Source: Alphaproteobacteria bacterium (GTDB lineage: Bacteria > Pseudomonadota > Alphaproteobacteria > Rhizobiales > OSC116). Taken from it: a DNA stretch of 64,000 nucleotides. Numbering within the stretch: position 1 is the first letter of the stretch; each line of letters starts with the position of its first letter. A model generated the notes under the pieces. The model worked only from the letters and a program-made list of their open reading frames with translations, was not told where the DNA came from and did not search any database. The DNA lies in contig NVQL02000014.1 of the NCBI GenBank assembly GCA_002400495.2, positions 51,888 to 115,887 on the forward strand, given 5' to 3'. Position numbers and translations under genes: made by a program. Positions 17,830 through 26,634 of this stretch are shown piece by piece.

Positions 17830-17888
17830 GGGTTTTTAAATTTAAAAACCCTCAATAACTCAACAGGACAAAAAGGTTCCTTTTTGTC
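17830..17888. promoter_or_regulatory. Two adjacent perfect 22-bp palindromes (candidate res/crossover or operator site)
   Basis: A palindrome with half-site GGGTTTTTAAA covers 17830-17851 with no loop. A second with half-site GACAAAAAGG and a central TT covers 17867-17888. The second ends 17 bp before the preferred ATG of the small serine recombinase. Tandem inverted repeats beside a resolvase gene are the usual arrangement of a res or inversion site; autoregulation would use the same site. Confidence 0.6.
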
Positions 17889-17905
17889 ACATGGAAATTT
17901 TTAGT

Positions 17906-18508
17906 ATGGCGCAAAATCATCAAAATGAAATCGGTCGGCGTATCGGTTATGCGCGCGTCTCTACGGACAAGCAGACAACTGAACAACAAATTGCCGAACT
18001 GCGCCGCGCTGGGTGTAAAAAAGTGTTTGTTGATGAGGGTATTAGCGCCACCGCTAAATTACGACCAGCATTAATGCAAGCTCGAGAGACGTTGAAAAAT
18101 GGAGATATATTTGTTGTGTGGGCAATAGATCGGGCTTTTCGTTCGACATTGGACGCAATTATATTTTTGGATTCTATCGATTCAGATGGTGTTGCCTTCC
18201 TTTCACTCACACAGAATATTGATACTAGAACGCCAGAGGGGCGCAAATGGTTCATTGATACGGCTAGTTGGGCAGAATATGAACGCGCTATGATTTCTCG
18301 CCGTACAAAGCTTAAAATGGCAGATGCAAAACGGCGCGGTGTGAAACTTGGTAGACCACATCGCCTTACTCCAAAAGTAACCTATCGAGCTTTCAAGAAA
18401 ATTAATTGCGGCAAAGAAAGCATTACTTCATGCGCCAAAAAATTAAGTGTTTCTAGCATAACTTTGACCCGTGCATTTAAACGATTAGGTTTAATTATAC
18501 AACGTTAA
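17906..18508 (+). CDS. Small serine recombinase (resolvase/invertase)
   Basis: About 200 residues, the usual length for a Tn3-type resolvase or DNA invertase. The catalytic domain shows GYARVSTDKQT with the nucleophilic Ser, the VVWAIDRAFRS motif (Arg pair) and an E-helix SWAEYERAMISRRTK. A C-terminal helix-turn-helix follows (GRPHRLTP through LTRAFKRLG). I prefer the ATG at 17906 over 17891 as resolvases begin close to GYARVS. It could resolve island multimers or control DNA inversion using the palindromes upstream. No transposase is nearby. Confidence 0.85.
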   Translation: MAQNHQNEIGRRIGYARVSTDKQTTEQQIAELRRAGCKKVFVDEGISATAKLRPALMQARETLKNGDIFVVWAIDRAFRSTLDAIIFLDSIDSDGVAFLSLTQNIDTRTPEGRKWFIDTASWAEYERAMISRRTKLKMADAKRRGVKLGRPHRLTPKVTYRAFKKINCGKESITSCAKKLSVSSITLTRAFKRLGLIIQR

Positions 18509-18841
18509 AAAATATCTAGCAGGTGTAATAAACCTCTGTTATGTCTCTTGGGTTTGCGATATTCATTTTACTACATTAGTATTAGTTGAATTTATCTAAT
18601 AGCCGTATGAATTCATTGTGGTAAGTTTTGATTTAGGTCATAAAATTGTCACAATTTAATCATATATTAACGTGTGTGAAGTAACCTTTACGGGTATTAC
18701 TTGGAGATTCTATTTTATAATATTGACAAGGAGTGGGTGGTGAGCTAGTTTTGGCCATCATTTTGCAGTTATTTAGTTGGTGTGATGTCATCTACTCAAT
18801 TATAGCTGTTGTTATATAATATTAAATATTAAGGGCTAGTT
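18509..18841. other. 333-bp intergenic region with no recognised gene
   Basis: AT-rich, with stops in all frames. A TATAAT-like hexamer lies near 18815, about 25 bp before the small gene at 18842. A short inverted repeat AAGTAA/TTACTT lies near 18680-18700. I see no tRNA, terminator with a T-run or coding remnant. Confidence 0.5.
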
Positions 18842-19045
18842 ATGTTAAAGACACCTAAATTAAACTTAAAAGATGAATTTGCTATGCGTATAGATGCTCT
18901 TCGTTTAGAAGGTCTTGTTGATCTGAAAATGAAGCTTAGCGTGGGTAATGAAACTACAACTTCTGGTGTCGTTGCGATTTTGAACAACGGGCTAAGACTT
19001 CGTAGTGAAGGTAAAGTTTGTCCTGTAAACCCAGATTATTTATAA
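18842..19045 (+). CDS. Small hypothetical protein
   Basis: 67 residues with AAGGG 6 bp before the ATG. It is soluble with a central helical region (DEFAMRIDALRLEGLVDLK) and a C-terminal tail CPVNPDYL. No domain is recognised. It lies alone between the resolvase and the IrrE-like gene. A short regulator or antitoxin is possible by size only. Confidence 0.5.
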   Translation: MLKTPKLNLKDEFAMRIDALRLEGLVDLKMKLSVGNETTTSGVVAILNNGLRLRSEGKVCPVNPDYL

Positions 19046-19208
19046 ACCAATCTTTTTAATTTAATTATTTCTACTTAAGCTCTGAATAGTTTTTAGAGCT
19101 TGGTTGGTTTATGAAATTTCAAAAATCCCCATTATTTTTTTAGAATCCAATTATTAGCATGATTCCATCTGTTATTTGATTATTTCAAATTTAAAGTGCA
19201 CAAATTGA

Positions 19209-20009
19209 TTGAGTTTGCAGGAGTTGAGTGCCTTGTTCTTATCCAAAAGAGACATTTTAAGGTTTTTTGTTGAGTTTGAAAAAGCCATTTATTTGGAAGC
19301 TGCTCCTCAAGTTATGGATCGAGAAATCAAAGATGTGACTGGTTTATTAAAAATTCTTGAGGGGTATTCTGGAACTGAATTGAAATTTCATGATATTGAT
19401 CTTTCAAAAGATTTTGAAATTCCAGAAGGTGTTTCTCTGGACACGACCCCAGCGGATATTGCAAGCTATATTTTAAATTTTGGTAATCATGCTGAAATTT
19501 ATATAAATTCAATGGAAAATGGACGAAAAAAGAGAGTTGTTAATAAATGCAATACACGTTTTTTGATTGTTAAAGAGGCGCTACACGTAATTTTAAGAGA
19601 TGAATTTGAAACTAGAAAAGAAAAAAACCCAAATTACGACGGTCATCCTGACGCAAATAGCCCTGAATTAATATGTACTGCTATTGAAGATATTGTGTTT
19701 TTACCTGTTTCAATATTTGATCTTGATAATGAAGATTATCCGCCAGCTTTAAGAATTGAAAACTATGCCGAGCTATTGGCAATGATGTTGTTATATCCAA
19801 TGAATTTAATTGCCATCGATAGACAATATTTGTTGAGTGAAGCCGGCGTAGATGATTATAGAACGGAAACAGCACAATTAGCTAGTACTCTTGACTATGC
19901 AGAGCGTTATAAAGTCCCACAACGATATGTAAACTTAATTTTCAGGTGGAGTGGATTTGAAGAGTTTTATTCTCTTTATTGCCAAGCTCGAGATGGGTAT
20001 CTAAGATAA
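19209..20009 (+). CDS. ImmA/IrrE-like protein with a degenerate zinc motif
   Basis: 266 residues; TTG start at 19209, or TTG at 19233 with AGGAG upstream. The core RFLIVKEALHVIL (about 117-129) aligns with the ImmA/IrrE metallopeptidase motif RFTIAHELGHVIL, but the first His is Lys. NYAELLAMMLLYP (about 182) matches the conserved E-x-A-N-x-F-A-x-x-L-L-M-P helix, and YKVPQRYVNLIFRW matches the end of the domain. The His loss suggests no protease activity or a binding role. It is 12 bp from the membrane-protein gene, so the pair is probably co-expressed. The identification is mine by eye. Confidence 0.6.
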   Translation: MSLQELSALFLSKRDILRFFVEFEKAIYLEAAPQVMDREIKDVTGLLKILEGYSGTELKFHDIDLSKDFEIPEGVSLDTTPADIASYILNFGNHAEIYINSMENGRKKRVVNKCNTRFLIVKEALHVILRDEFETRKEKNPNYDGHPDANSPELICTAIEDIVFLPVSIFDLDNEDYPPALRIENYAELLAMMLLYPMNLIAIDRQYLLSEAGVDDYRTETAQLASTLDYAERYKVPQRYVNLIFRWSGFEEFYSLYCQARDGYLR

Positions 20010-20020
20010 GGGTTTTTTCC

Positions 20021-21064
20021 GTGAGTTTAGAACGGATATTGGACATAAAGTCTTCGACAATCTTTAATCGTAGGCGAACAAAAAATGAAATTAATAATTT
20101 CAACAACGAATTATTAACTAAAAGAAATTTTGAAAAATATAATTTTGATTCTGCAGTATTTTTTAACTGCAAATTTGAAGATGTTGAATTTGGCTCTCTT
20201 TTAAATGTTGAATTTTCAAAATGCATTTTCAAAAATTGTACCTTTATCCGAAAACGTGAATATACTCTTGATAAAATTTCGAACTTTGTTGATCTTGAGA
20301 AAGTGCAATTTTATTCATGCAAGTTTAAATCAACGGGCTTTATGGGGTTGCATATTTCTGGACTGGGGATAATAAAATGTGAGTTTGAAAATAAACCAAG
20401 TTTCCATTCCGTTATTTGTACGGGGCCACTAATAGTAGATAATAGTGGGGAATGGGATGTTTTTGAAGGCTTATCCCAAATTCACATAAGAACAGATACT
20501 GGCGGAGATTTAGTAACTGATTTCTTTGAAGGCACCACACCACTAGTTAGTTGGGGTAGGATAAGAAATATTCAAAAAATTCCATTTATGAATATTTCAA
20601 TTTTCTCAATTGCGATGTTGGTGCTTCTCATTACAGGCCTATCAATTTTTAGCGATTATATTACGGGACTTGAAGAGTATTGTATCAACGGGAAAGCTAG
20701 CGCTGAGAATATATTTTCAAAAACAATTTTATTGGATTGCAAAATTGATTGGCTACATAAGCAAATTTCACAATGGGCAAGCAGGTTGGCATTGGGCGCA
20801 ACGGCTAGTGTTGTATTGTTATTATCGACGTTAATACACAGATTGTTTTCTCCGGTAGAGATAAGTACATACACACAGTCTCAATGGCAGGATCAAATGA
20901 GACCAACTGATCAGTATTTGTTACTTTCCGTATCAAACCGAAAAATGATAATGCTAACTTATGCTTTATATAGCCTTGTGTTAATCTATTTTCTTACACT
21001 AGTAATGCTTAACATCGAAATAATTATAGAAAAGATACAGTTCCTATTTAGATCGACATTTTGA
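20021..21064 (+). CDS. Pentapeptide-like protein with C-terminal membrane segments
   Basis: About 347 residues. I chose GTG at 20021, 11 bp after the upstream stop with AAGGG before it; a longer frame from 19979 overlaps the neighbour. The N-terminal half is a right-handed-helix style repeat (NFEKYNFDSAVFFNCKFEDV, then FSKCIFKNCTF), as in pentapeptide-repeat proteins. The C-terminal half has membrane segments near residues 190-212, 255-275 and 310-335. The architecture, sensor repeat plus membrane domain, resembles membrane-acting effectors in conflict systems, but the family is not recognised. Confidence 0.58.
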   Translation: MSLERILDIKSSTIFNRRRTKNEINNFNNELLTKRNFEKYNFDSAVFFNCKFEDVEFGSLLNVEFSKCIFKNCTFIRKREYTLDKISNFVDLEKVQFYSCKFKSTGFMGLHISGLGIIKCEFENKPSFHSVICTGPLIVDNSGEWDVFEGLSQIHIRTDTGGDLVTDFFEGTTPLVSWGRIRNIQKIPFMNISIFSIAMLVLLITGLSIFSDYITGLEEYCINGKASAENIFSKTILLDCKIDWLHKQISQWASRLALGATASVVLLLSTLIHRLFSPVEISTYTQSQWQDQMRPTDQYLLLSVSNRKMIMLTYALYSLVLIYFLTLVMLNIEIIIEKIQFLFRSTF

Positions 21065-21604
21065 AATTTATTTTACAGTTAGTATCGAAATAATAATTGC
21101 AGTACTGGCATCTTTGTTGTTTTTCATAATTATAATGCAAGTAAGTAGCATGGTGCACTGAACCGTAACCGCGTTTCATCATTTATAGTTCGAACACCAG
21201 TATGTATTGATAATTTAGAGATAACGCTGTGCGCAAGATGTGCGTGGTAGTACCACGCTCTTGGAAGGGGAGACACTCCGTTCTCCCGCTTCACCCCTCT
21301 CGGTTTGCGTCAAATTCTAATCCACCCATTCCAATGTCATGTTCCGTTAAATTTGATTCATAGCAATATAGCGTTGCTGTTGTACACCAACAGGTCTTTT
21401 TAGGATGGGGAGGCCAAGAGGCGCTGCCTCTTTATCCCCACAAGTAAAATAGACAAAAATTTTAAACTATCTCGGTTCCCCCTAAAGGTCGCCCCCAAGA
21501 TAGTTTAAAATTTTCATCGATTTCACTTATGCCCTCTCATCTCCGTTCTCGACCGAAAGCAGGTTTGCATGCGCAATCCATATTTCATTAAAGGAACAAA
21601 AAAG
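21065..21604. other. 540-bp structured noncoding leader of the ardC-like gene
   Basis: No coding frame is supported. Several hairpins are visible: a 17-nt palindrome GCGTGGTA-G-TACCACGC near 21242, a GGGGAG...CTCCC stem near 21278, CTGTTG-TACAC-CAACAG near 21380, AAGAGGC-GCT-GCCTCTT inside a GGGG...CCCC clamp near 21417, and the long repeat at 21456-21514. Antirestriction genes on conjugative elements are often driven by hairpins that act as promoters on the entering single strand. This leader could be such an element, or an oriT; both are inference. Confidence 0.5.
21456..21514. repeat. Perfect 17-bp inverted repeat upstream of ardC
   Basis: AAAATTTTAAACTATCT at 21456-21472 is exactly mirrored at 21498-21514 around a 25-nt C/G-rich spacer. 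A single strand would fold into a stable stem whose loop carries CCCCC runs. Confidence 0.85.
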
Positions 21605-22492
21605 ATGAAAAACAAAATTTACCAAACCGTCACAAAGCAAATTATCAATCAATTGGAGCAAGTGAATTTAGGCGATTATAACAAGCCTTGGTTCTGTGTC
21701 GGTCATTCACCTATAAATCTACGTGGCACTACCTATCGTGGTATCAACCATGTTCTATTATCTAACTCTGGTTATGTTTCCAATATCTGGGCAACATTTA
21801 AACAGTGGTCAGATCATGGCTGTAAGGTTAAAAAGGGAGAGAAATCACAACTTGTCGTTTTGTGGAAATTCTTTGCCGAAACAGATGAAGAAGGCGAACG
21901 CACTGGCAAAACCAAGTCAGTGATGATTAAGTATTTTCGAGTGTTTAATTCTTGTCAAGTTGAGGGTGATTATGCCCGTAAGTCAGAACAAAGATTTAAA
22001 GATAAATTGAAAGACCACAATTCAATTGCCAAGGCCGAGCAGTTTATTCAAAGCTATAAGAACGGCGAACAACTTGAAACAAGATTATCAGACCGCGCTT
22101 ATTATTCTAGTGGCACAAGTGAATTCATCGGTATGCCAGAAATTGGGCAGTTCAAAAGCCCAGAGCATTATTACAGCGTATTTGCACATGAGATCGCCCA
22201 TTCAACAGGCAGTAAAGACCGTTTGAATAGGGCAATGTCTGGACGCTTTGGCAGCACGGCTTATGCATTTGAGGAGTTGGTGGCAGAATTGGGCAGTGCA
22301 ATGATTTGTGGTTCGTTGGGTTTGGAATCCAAGCCACGAGAAGATCATGCACAATATATCAAGGGATGGTTGTCTGCATTGCGAGGTGACGATAGCTTTA
22401 TCATTTGCGCCGCTAGCCATGCTCAGAAAGCTGCTGATTATGCTTTGCGGCATATGGAAGAGCCGGCAGTAATGAAGCTCGCTGCGGAGTGA
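21605..22492 (+). CDS. ardC: ArdC-family antirestriction/zincin protein
   Basis: About 295 residues. The N-terminal ssDNA-binding domain (PW, NLRGTTYRGINHVLL and SNIWATFKQW) and the C-terminal zincin-like domain (FAHEIAHSTG, His195-Glu196-His199, then AFEELVAELGSAM) are in the ArdC order. ArdC protects entering DNA from host restriction during conjugation. AAGGA lies upstream of ATG 21605; an in-frame ATG at 21569 has no site. It sits just past the structured leader, as expected for an early-expressed gene. Confidence 0.88.
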   Translation: MKNKIYQTVTKQIINQLEQVNLGDYNKPWFCVGHSPINLRGTTYRGINHVLLSNSGYVSNIWATFKQWSDHGCKVKKGEKSQLVVLWKFFAETDEEGERTGKTKSVMIKYFRVFNSCQVEGDYARKSEQRFKDKLKDHNSIAKAEQFIQSYKNGEQLETRLSDRAYYSSGTSEFIGMPEIGQFKSPEHYYSVFAHEIAHSTGSKDRLNRAMSGRFGSTAYAFEELVAELGSAMICGSLGLESKPREDHAQYIKGWLSALRGDDSFIICAASHAQKAADYALRHMEEPAVMKLAAE

Positions 22493-22556
22493 TTTTAAGT
22501 TTTTCTATTAAATGCTAGTATATGTTTTATACTGGCATTTTTTGCGGTGAATAATT

Positions 22557-22802
22557 ATGTCGTTTAATATTTTGGTTTCACTTGGAAGCCATGATAGAAA
22601 ATTTATTGAAGATCAAATTAGCAACAGGCGTTATGCTTCGATGGATGATGTTCTGAAAGCAGGCTTGAAGTTACTTGAAGCAAATGAAATCAAAGTTAAC
22701 AATCTTCAAAATGCCTTAATCGTTGGAGAAAAATCGGGCTATTCAACTTCCTTTGATAGCGATATCTTTTTGCAAGGAATTCGAAAAGGGTATCTGAAAT
22801 AA
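22557..22802 (+). CDS. parD: Orphan ParD-type antitoxin
   Basis: 81 residues matching ParD antitoxins: an N-terminal ribbon-helix-helix (FNILVSLGSHDRKFIEDQIS, then YASMDDVLKAGLKLLE) and a C-terminal toxin-binding tail ending FLQGIRKGYLK. No ParE or other toxin frame lies in the 105 bp before the next gene, so it is unpaired. It may be an anti-addiction remnant or a regulator. Confidence 0.72.
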   Translation: MSFNILVSLGSHDRKFIEDQISNRRYASMDDVLKAGLKLLEANEIKVNNLQNALIVGEKSGYSTSFDSDIFLQGIRKGYLK

Positions 22803-22907
22803 AACCATTATTTAATTAAGAATATAGTGAAGAGTTGAAGTTGTTGTCATACAACCTTGAATATAGGTATTATTTAGTTTACCGTTCTACTATTCCTATT
22901 ATGTTCA

Positions 22908-24077
22908 ATGATTGAGATAAAAATGAATTCAGTTGCTCCTGGTCAGATGTTTGGGTATATGCTTCAATTTCCGAGGGCATTGCTTCGTTTATTGCAAGCT
23001 AAAAAAGGTGAATGCGTTAGTATTGAAGTTTTTAGTGATGTTGCTGTTGTTGATGCAGATGGAAATATAATCTCTGAAGAAGATAAATCTTCTCTAAAAA
23101 TTAATCCAGTAACAAATCGTTCCGAAAATCTTTGGAAAACATTTGCTAATTGGATTGATGACGTAAATTCTGGGAAATTAGACATTAATAAAACAAAATT
23201 TGTTCTTTATGCAAATAGAGAGGGAAAGGCGGCGTTAGTAGATTTATTTAGCGCAGCTAAAGATATTACGGCGGCGAAAGCCGCAATATTAGAAGCAAAG
23301 TCCGAGCTGTCTGATTTAGATGAAGGACATAATGCTTGGCCTTATTATAATAAATCAATAAATGAAAACGAAGACTTATTTGAAAAAATAATCCAATCAT
23401 TTGATTTTGAGTTAGGTAGCTCCGATGGATTTGAAGAAATTCATGAAGAATTATATAGAAAAACAATTCATGAGTCTCTCCATGATTTTTTAACCAAATC
23501 TCTACTGGGTTGGCTGTTTTATAATGTAGAGAAAAAAATCTCAGATGGTAGGGACGCTGTCATATCTCAAGAAGAATTTTATTCGAATTATGTTGCGTAT
23601 TTTGAAAGAGTGCGGGCTAGGGAATTAATTGATTTTGCTAGTAAAATCAATTTTTCGAAGGAAGATTTAGAAAGAAATGTTAATGAAAGCCCCATATATA
23701 TAAAGCAATTAGATGCGATTAATATTTCGAGTGATGGTCTTATGGAAGCCGTGTTAGATTTTTTAAGTGCAGACGTAAATAGAAGTAAATGGATTGAACA
23801 AGAAATAATTGACTTGGACGTAGCTTCTGAATTCGAAAATGATTTATCTCGTTTCTGGGCTAACGCAAGAGATAAAACAAATATAACTCGTCGCGAGGAA
23901 AGTGATGAAAATAAAGGGAAGTTACTATTAATTGAGTGCCAAACAAGAAAACAAAGAATAAGAAATATGGATCCTCCGTCGTCAACAGTATCTGGGACTT
24001 ATCATGCCTTAGCAAATGAACCGAGCTTAGGGTGGCATCCTCAGTGGTTGGAGAAATTTGAAAAAGAGGATTCGTAA
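22908..24077 (+). CDS. ABC-3C system C-terminal-domain component (candidate effector)
   Basis: 389 residues. The N-terminal 120 residues resemble the Cap4/DUF4297-like nuclease fold often found on ABC-3C proteins: GQMFGYMLQFPRALLRLL, a strand with E-x-x-x-D (IEVFSDVAVV), a lysine strand SLKI where family members have Q-x-K, then ENLWKTFANWI. The rest is helical and fits the ABC-3C C-terminal domain. It is the first gene of a three-gene operon (2-bp gap to the middle component). The putative role is invader-responsive DNA cleavage; the family function is predicted, not measured here. Confidence 0.68.
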   Translation: MIEIKMNSVAPGQMFGYMLQFPRALLRLLQAKKGECVSIEVFSDVAVVDADGNIISEEDKSSLKINPVTNRSENLWKTFANWIDDVNSGKLDINKTKFVLYANREGKAALVDLFSAAKDITAAKAAILEAKSELSDLDEGHNAWPYYNKSINENEDLFEKIIQSFDFELGSSDGFEEIHEELYRKTIHESLHDFLTKSLLGWLFYNVEKKISDGRDAVISQEEFYSNYVAYFERVRARELIDFASKINFSKEDLERNVNESPIYIKQLDAINISSDGLMEAVLDFLSADVNRSKWIEQEIIDLDVASEFENDLSRFWANARDKTNITRREESDENKGKLLLIECQTRKQRIRNMDPPSSTVSGTYHALANEPSLGWHPQWLEKFEKEDS

Positions 24078-24079
24078 AA

Positions 24080-24580
24080 ATGGGCGCACTTGTTGAAGAA
24101 GTACGTATATGGAATACCCCAATTGTTGGCGCATATTTACTTTGGAGTTTTACCGATGGATATATGACTAACCATCGTTCTGGTGACGCACCTATTGGTT
24201 TATTACATTTTATTGCCATGGCTATATTGACCGATATTAAAATGATTGAATCTATAAGAGATGGTAAAGGTGGATTGCAATCATTTGCGCGAGGTTTTGA
24301 AAATAAGAAAAAATATGATCGGCTTCTTAGTATTCATGAACGAGTACAAAGCAAAAAAGAATATACGCTTTCTTCTATAGATGTAGCTATTTCCCAAGGC
24401 TTATTGTCATGGGACAGCCAAACAGGCAAAATATATGCACATGATTTGACAAAACCGACTAGAGGAAACGCCGTCAGGCCATCCATTAAAAAATATGGTG
24501 CTAAAGCCCATATTCTTGGCAAATGGTTTTCACAAAACGATATATCTACAATTTCTTTATACTTGAAAGTTAATTTATAA
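24080..24580 (+). CDS. ABC-3C system middle component
   Basis: 166 residues. The start WNTPIVGAYLLWSFTDGYM and the following HFIAMAIL helix match the small middle component of three-component ABC systems (N-x-P-x-x-x-A-x-x-L-x-x-F pattern). It starts 2 bp after the first component and its stop overlaps the ATPase start by 1 bp, so all three are translated together. It presumably bridges the ATPase and the effector. Confidence 0.68.
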   Translation: MGALVEEVRIWNTPIVGAYLLWSFTDGYMTNHRSGDAPIGLLHFIAMAILTDIKMIESIRDGKGGLQSFARGFENKKKYDRLLSIHERVQSKKEYTLSSIDVAISQGLLSWDSQTGKIYAHDLTKPTRGNAVRPSIKKYGAKAHILGKWFSQNDISTISLYLKVNL

Positions 24581-26568
24581 TGCAATTTCAAATACTAAAG
24601 CTCATAATTTGGCCAAAGAAAATTAATTTTGAACCTCAAATAGTTGAGTTTAAACTTGGTACTGTGAATGTTATAACTGGGGCATCGCGAACGGGTAAGT
24701 CTGCAATTATTCCGATTATAGATTATTGCCTAGCTTCAAGTGATTGTCACATCCCAATCGACACCATCAGAACAAATGCTTTATGGTATGGTGTCGTTAT
24801 TCATACAGATGAAGGTCAAATGTTAATTGCTAGGGCTGTTCCGAATGGAGATAAACCTTCAAGAGATTTCTATTTACAACGTGGGAATTTAGTTTTTATT
24901 CCTAAGACCATAGAAAATGGAAATGAAAAGATAGATGGAATAAAGCATATACTTAATGCCATCGCAGGTGTGTCATCATTAAATTTACATGGAACCGCCG
25001 ACAATGTGCCGCTCCAAGGCCGATTAGGATTTCGCGATTTAATGGCATTGGTTTTCCAAAATCAAGACATAATTGCAAATCAAAATATTATTTTTTATAA
25101 AACGCATGCTGTAGAGCATAGACAACGTTTAAGGCATTGGTTTCCGTACATTCTTGGAGCAGAAAATTCAAAAACTTTAGAGGCTAGGCATCGTCTTGAC
25201 TATTTAAGGAAGCAATTGAATGGCCTTATTAGAGAAAAATCTAAAATAGAAAAGATTTCTATTAAATGGTTTTCAAATATGACAGGCTATCTAAACGTCG
25301 CTGCCGAATATGGGCTGTTAAAAGCAGCGTTTTCAAGGGAAAGCGAGCCAGAATATCTACTTGAGCTGGCGAAGGGTGTTGTAGATGATATTCCGAATTA
25401 TTCTCGTACGACGTCTTCTGATATTAAGATTTCTAACGGTGAGTTGATTAGGTTTAATCGGGAAAGTAGTAAATTAAGCTCAGATATTGCATCTGTTAAA
25501 AAGCGCTTATCGGATGTTGAAAGATTAAAAATTGGTTTGATAGAATACAGTGGTTCGGTTGCGAAAAGAAACGAACGCCTGCATCTGTCTAAGTGGTTAA
25601 AAGATGTTGCTCAAAAAACTGAAATTTGCCCTGCATGCGGGTCTAATGATCACCCATCAGCCAATTCAGAATTAAGTCAAATAGCCGTAGTGTTTGAAGA
25701 ACAAGAAAACCTTGCTGGTAATGTCCAAATAATCCCAGAATCTTTTGCTCGTGAGGAGGGCTTGTTGAAAATGGAAATGGACAGACTGTTAAAAGAAAAG
25801 TTTGCAGGTCAGAAAAGATTTGATCAAGTGCTTGCAAAAAACAAAGCTGCACGTGATAGTTTTCATACACAACAAAAAATGTTCTTATTTTTAGGACGGT
25901 TACAGGCTTCGTTAGAGACGTTCGGAGAGTTATTAAGTGGCGCAGAATTGGATGACCCAATTGAAGAATTAGAAAAAGAAATAAAGGAATTAGAAGGAAT
26001 AGTTGATCTGGCAGCTATTCAGGCTAAAGTTGAGGCAGCAGAAAAAAAGATTTCTCAAAAAATGCTAACCTATTTGGCGGAGCTCGATGTCGAAGAACAA
26101 TATAGAGAAGTTGCGCCAATATTTGATTCTAAAGAGTTAAATATAAAGGTACTGAGTGAAGATGGGTTTTGGCATTTTCTGGCAGAAGTTGGCAGCGCAT
26201 CAAATTGGGTCTCATTTCATCTCGCTCTAATGTGTTCACTACAGGAGTTCTTTCTTACACAAGATAATTCACCAATCCCAAATTTTGTGATTATAGATCA
26301 ACCGAGCCAAGTGTATTTTCCAAAGTTAAGTAGAGGAAAAGAATTGGATGATGCACGGGAAGATATTCCTGATGAAGATGTTATTGCGGTGAAATGGATG
26401 TTTTCGGCCTTGGCAAACTCAATAATTTCAAGCGGAAATAGCTGGCAATGTATAATTCTAGACCATGTTGATAGCGAGATATATGGTGATATAGATGGTA
26501 TCCATGAAGTTGCGGTTTGGCGTGACGGTGAAAAATTAATACCTGAAGAGTGGATTACAGCAAAATAA
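24580..26568 (+). CDS. DUF3732 SMC-like ATPase of an ABC-3C system
   Basis: 662 residues. The N-terminal P-loop is TGASRTGKSAI (about residues 33-43) followed by IIDYCLASSDCHIP, diagnostic of DUF3732. The centre is coiled coil with a CPACG hook (Cys350/Cys353), as in Rad50-type ATPases. The C-terminal lobe has a signature-like segment SASNWVSFHLALMCSLQ and Walker B IIDQPSQVYFP near 571. It is the motor or sensor of the three-gene system predicted by Aravind and colleagues to act in biological conflict. The AT-rich composition fits cargo DNA. Confidence 0.82.
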   Translation: MQFQILKLIIWPKKINFEPQIVEFKLGTVNVITGASRTGKSAIIPIIDYCLASSDCHIPIDTIRTNALWYGVVIHTDEGQMLIARAVPNGDKPSRDFYLQRGNLVFIPKTIENGNEKIDGIKHILNAIAGVSSLNLHGTADNVPLQGRLGFRDLMALVFQNQDIIANQNIIFYKTHAVEHRQRLRHWFPYILGAENSKTLEARHRLDYLRKQLNGLIREKSKIEKISIKWFSNMTGYLNVAAEYGLLKAAFSRESEPEYLLELAKGVVDDIPNYSRTTSSDIKISNGELIRFNRESSKLSSDIASVKKRLSDVERLKIGLIEYSGSVAKRNERLHLSKWLKDVAQKTEICPACGSNDHPSANSELSQIAVVFEEQENLAGNVQIIPESFAREEGLLKMEMDRLLKEKFAGQKRFDQVLAKNKAARDSFHTQQKMFLFLGRLQASLETFGELLSGAELDDPIEELEKEIKELEGIVDLAAIQAKVEAAEKKISQKMLTYLAELDVEEQYREVAPIFDSKELNIKVLSEDGFWHFLAEVGSASNWVSFHLALMCSLQEFFLTQDNSPIPNFVIIDQPSQVYFPKLSRGKELDDAREDIPDEDVIAVKWMFSALANSIISSGNSWQCIILDHVDSEIYGDIDGIHEVAVWRDGEKLIPEEWITAK

Positions 26569-26634
26569 TCGAAGACTTTACAAGCCACTTCATCTTTCTA
26601 GGATTGAAATATTTTGGTGGTATAGACCTTTTTG

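Noticed and set aside
17906-18508. Tn3-type transposon
   Set aside because: Resolvase is present but no TnpA transposase or terminal inverted repeats were found nearby.
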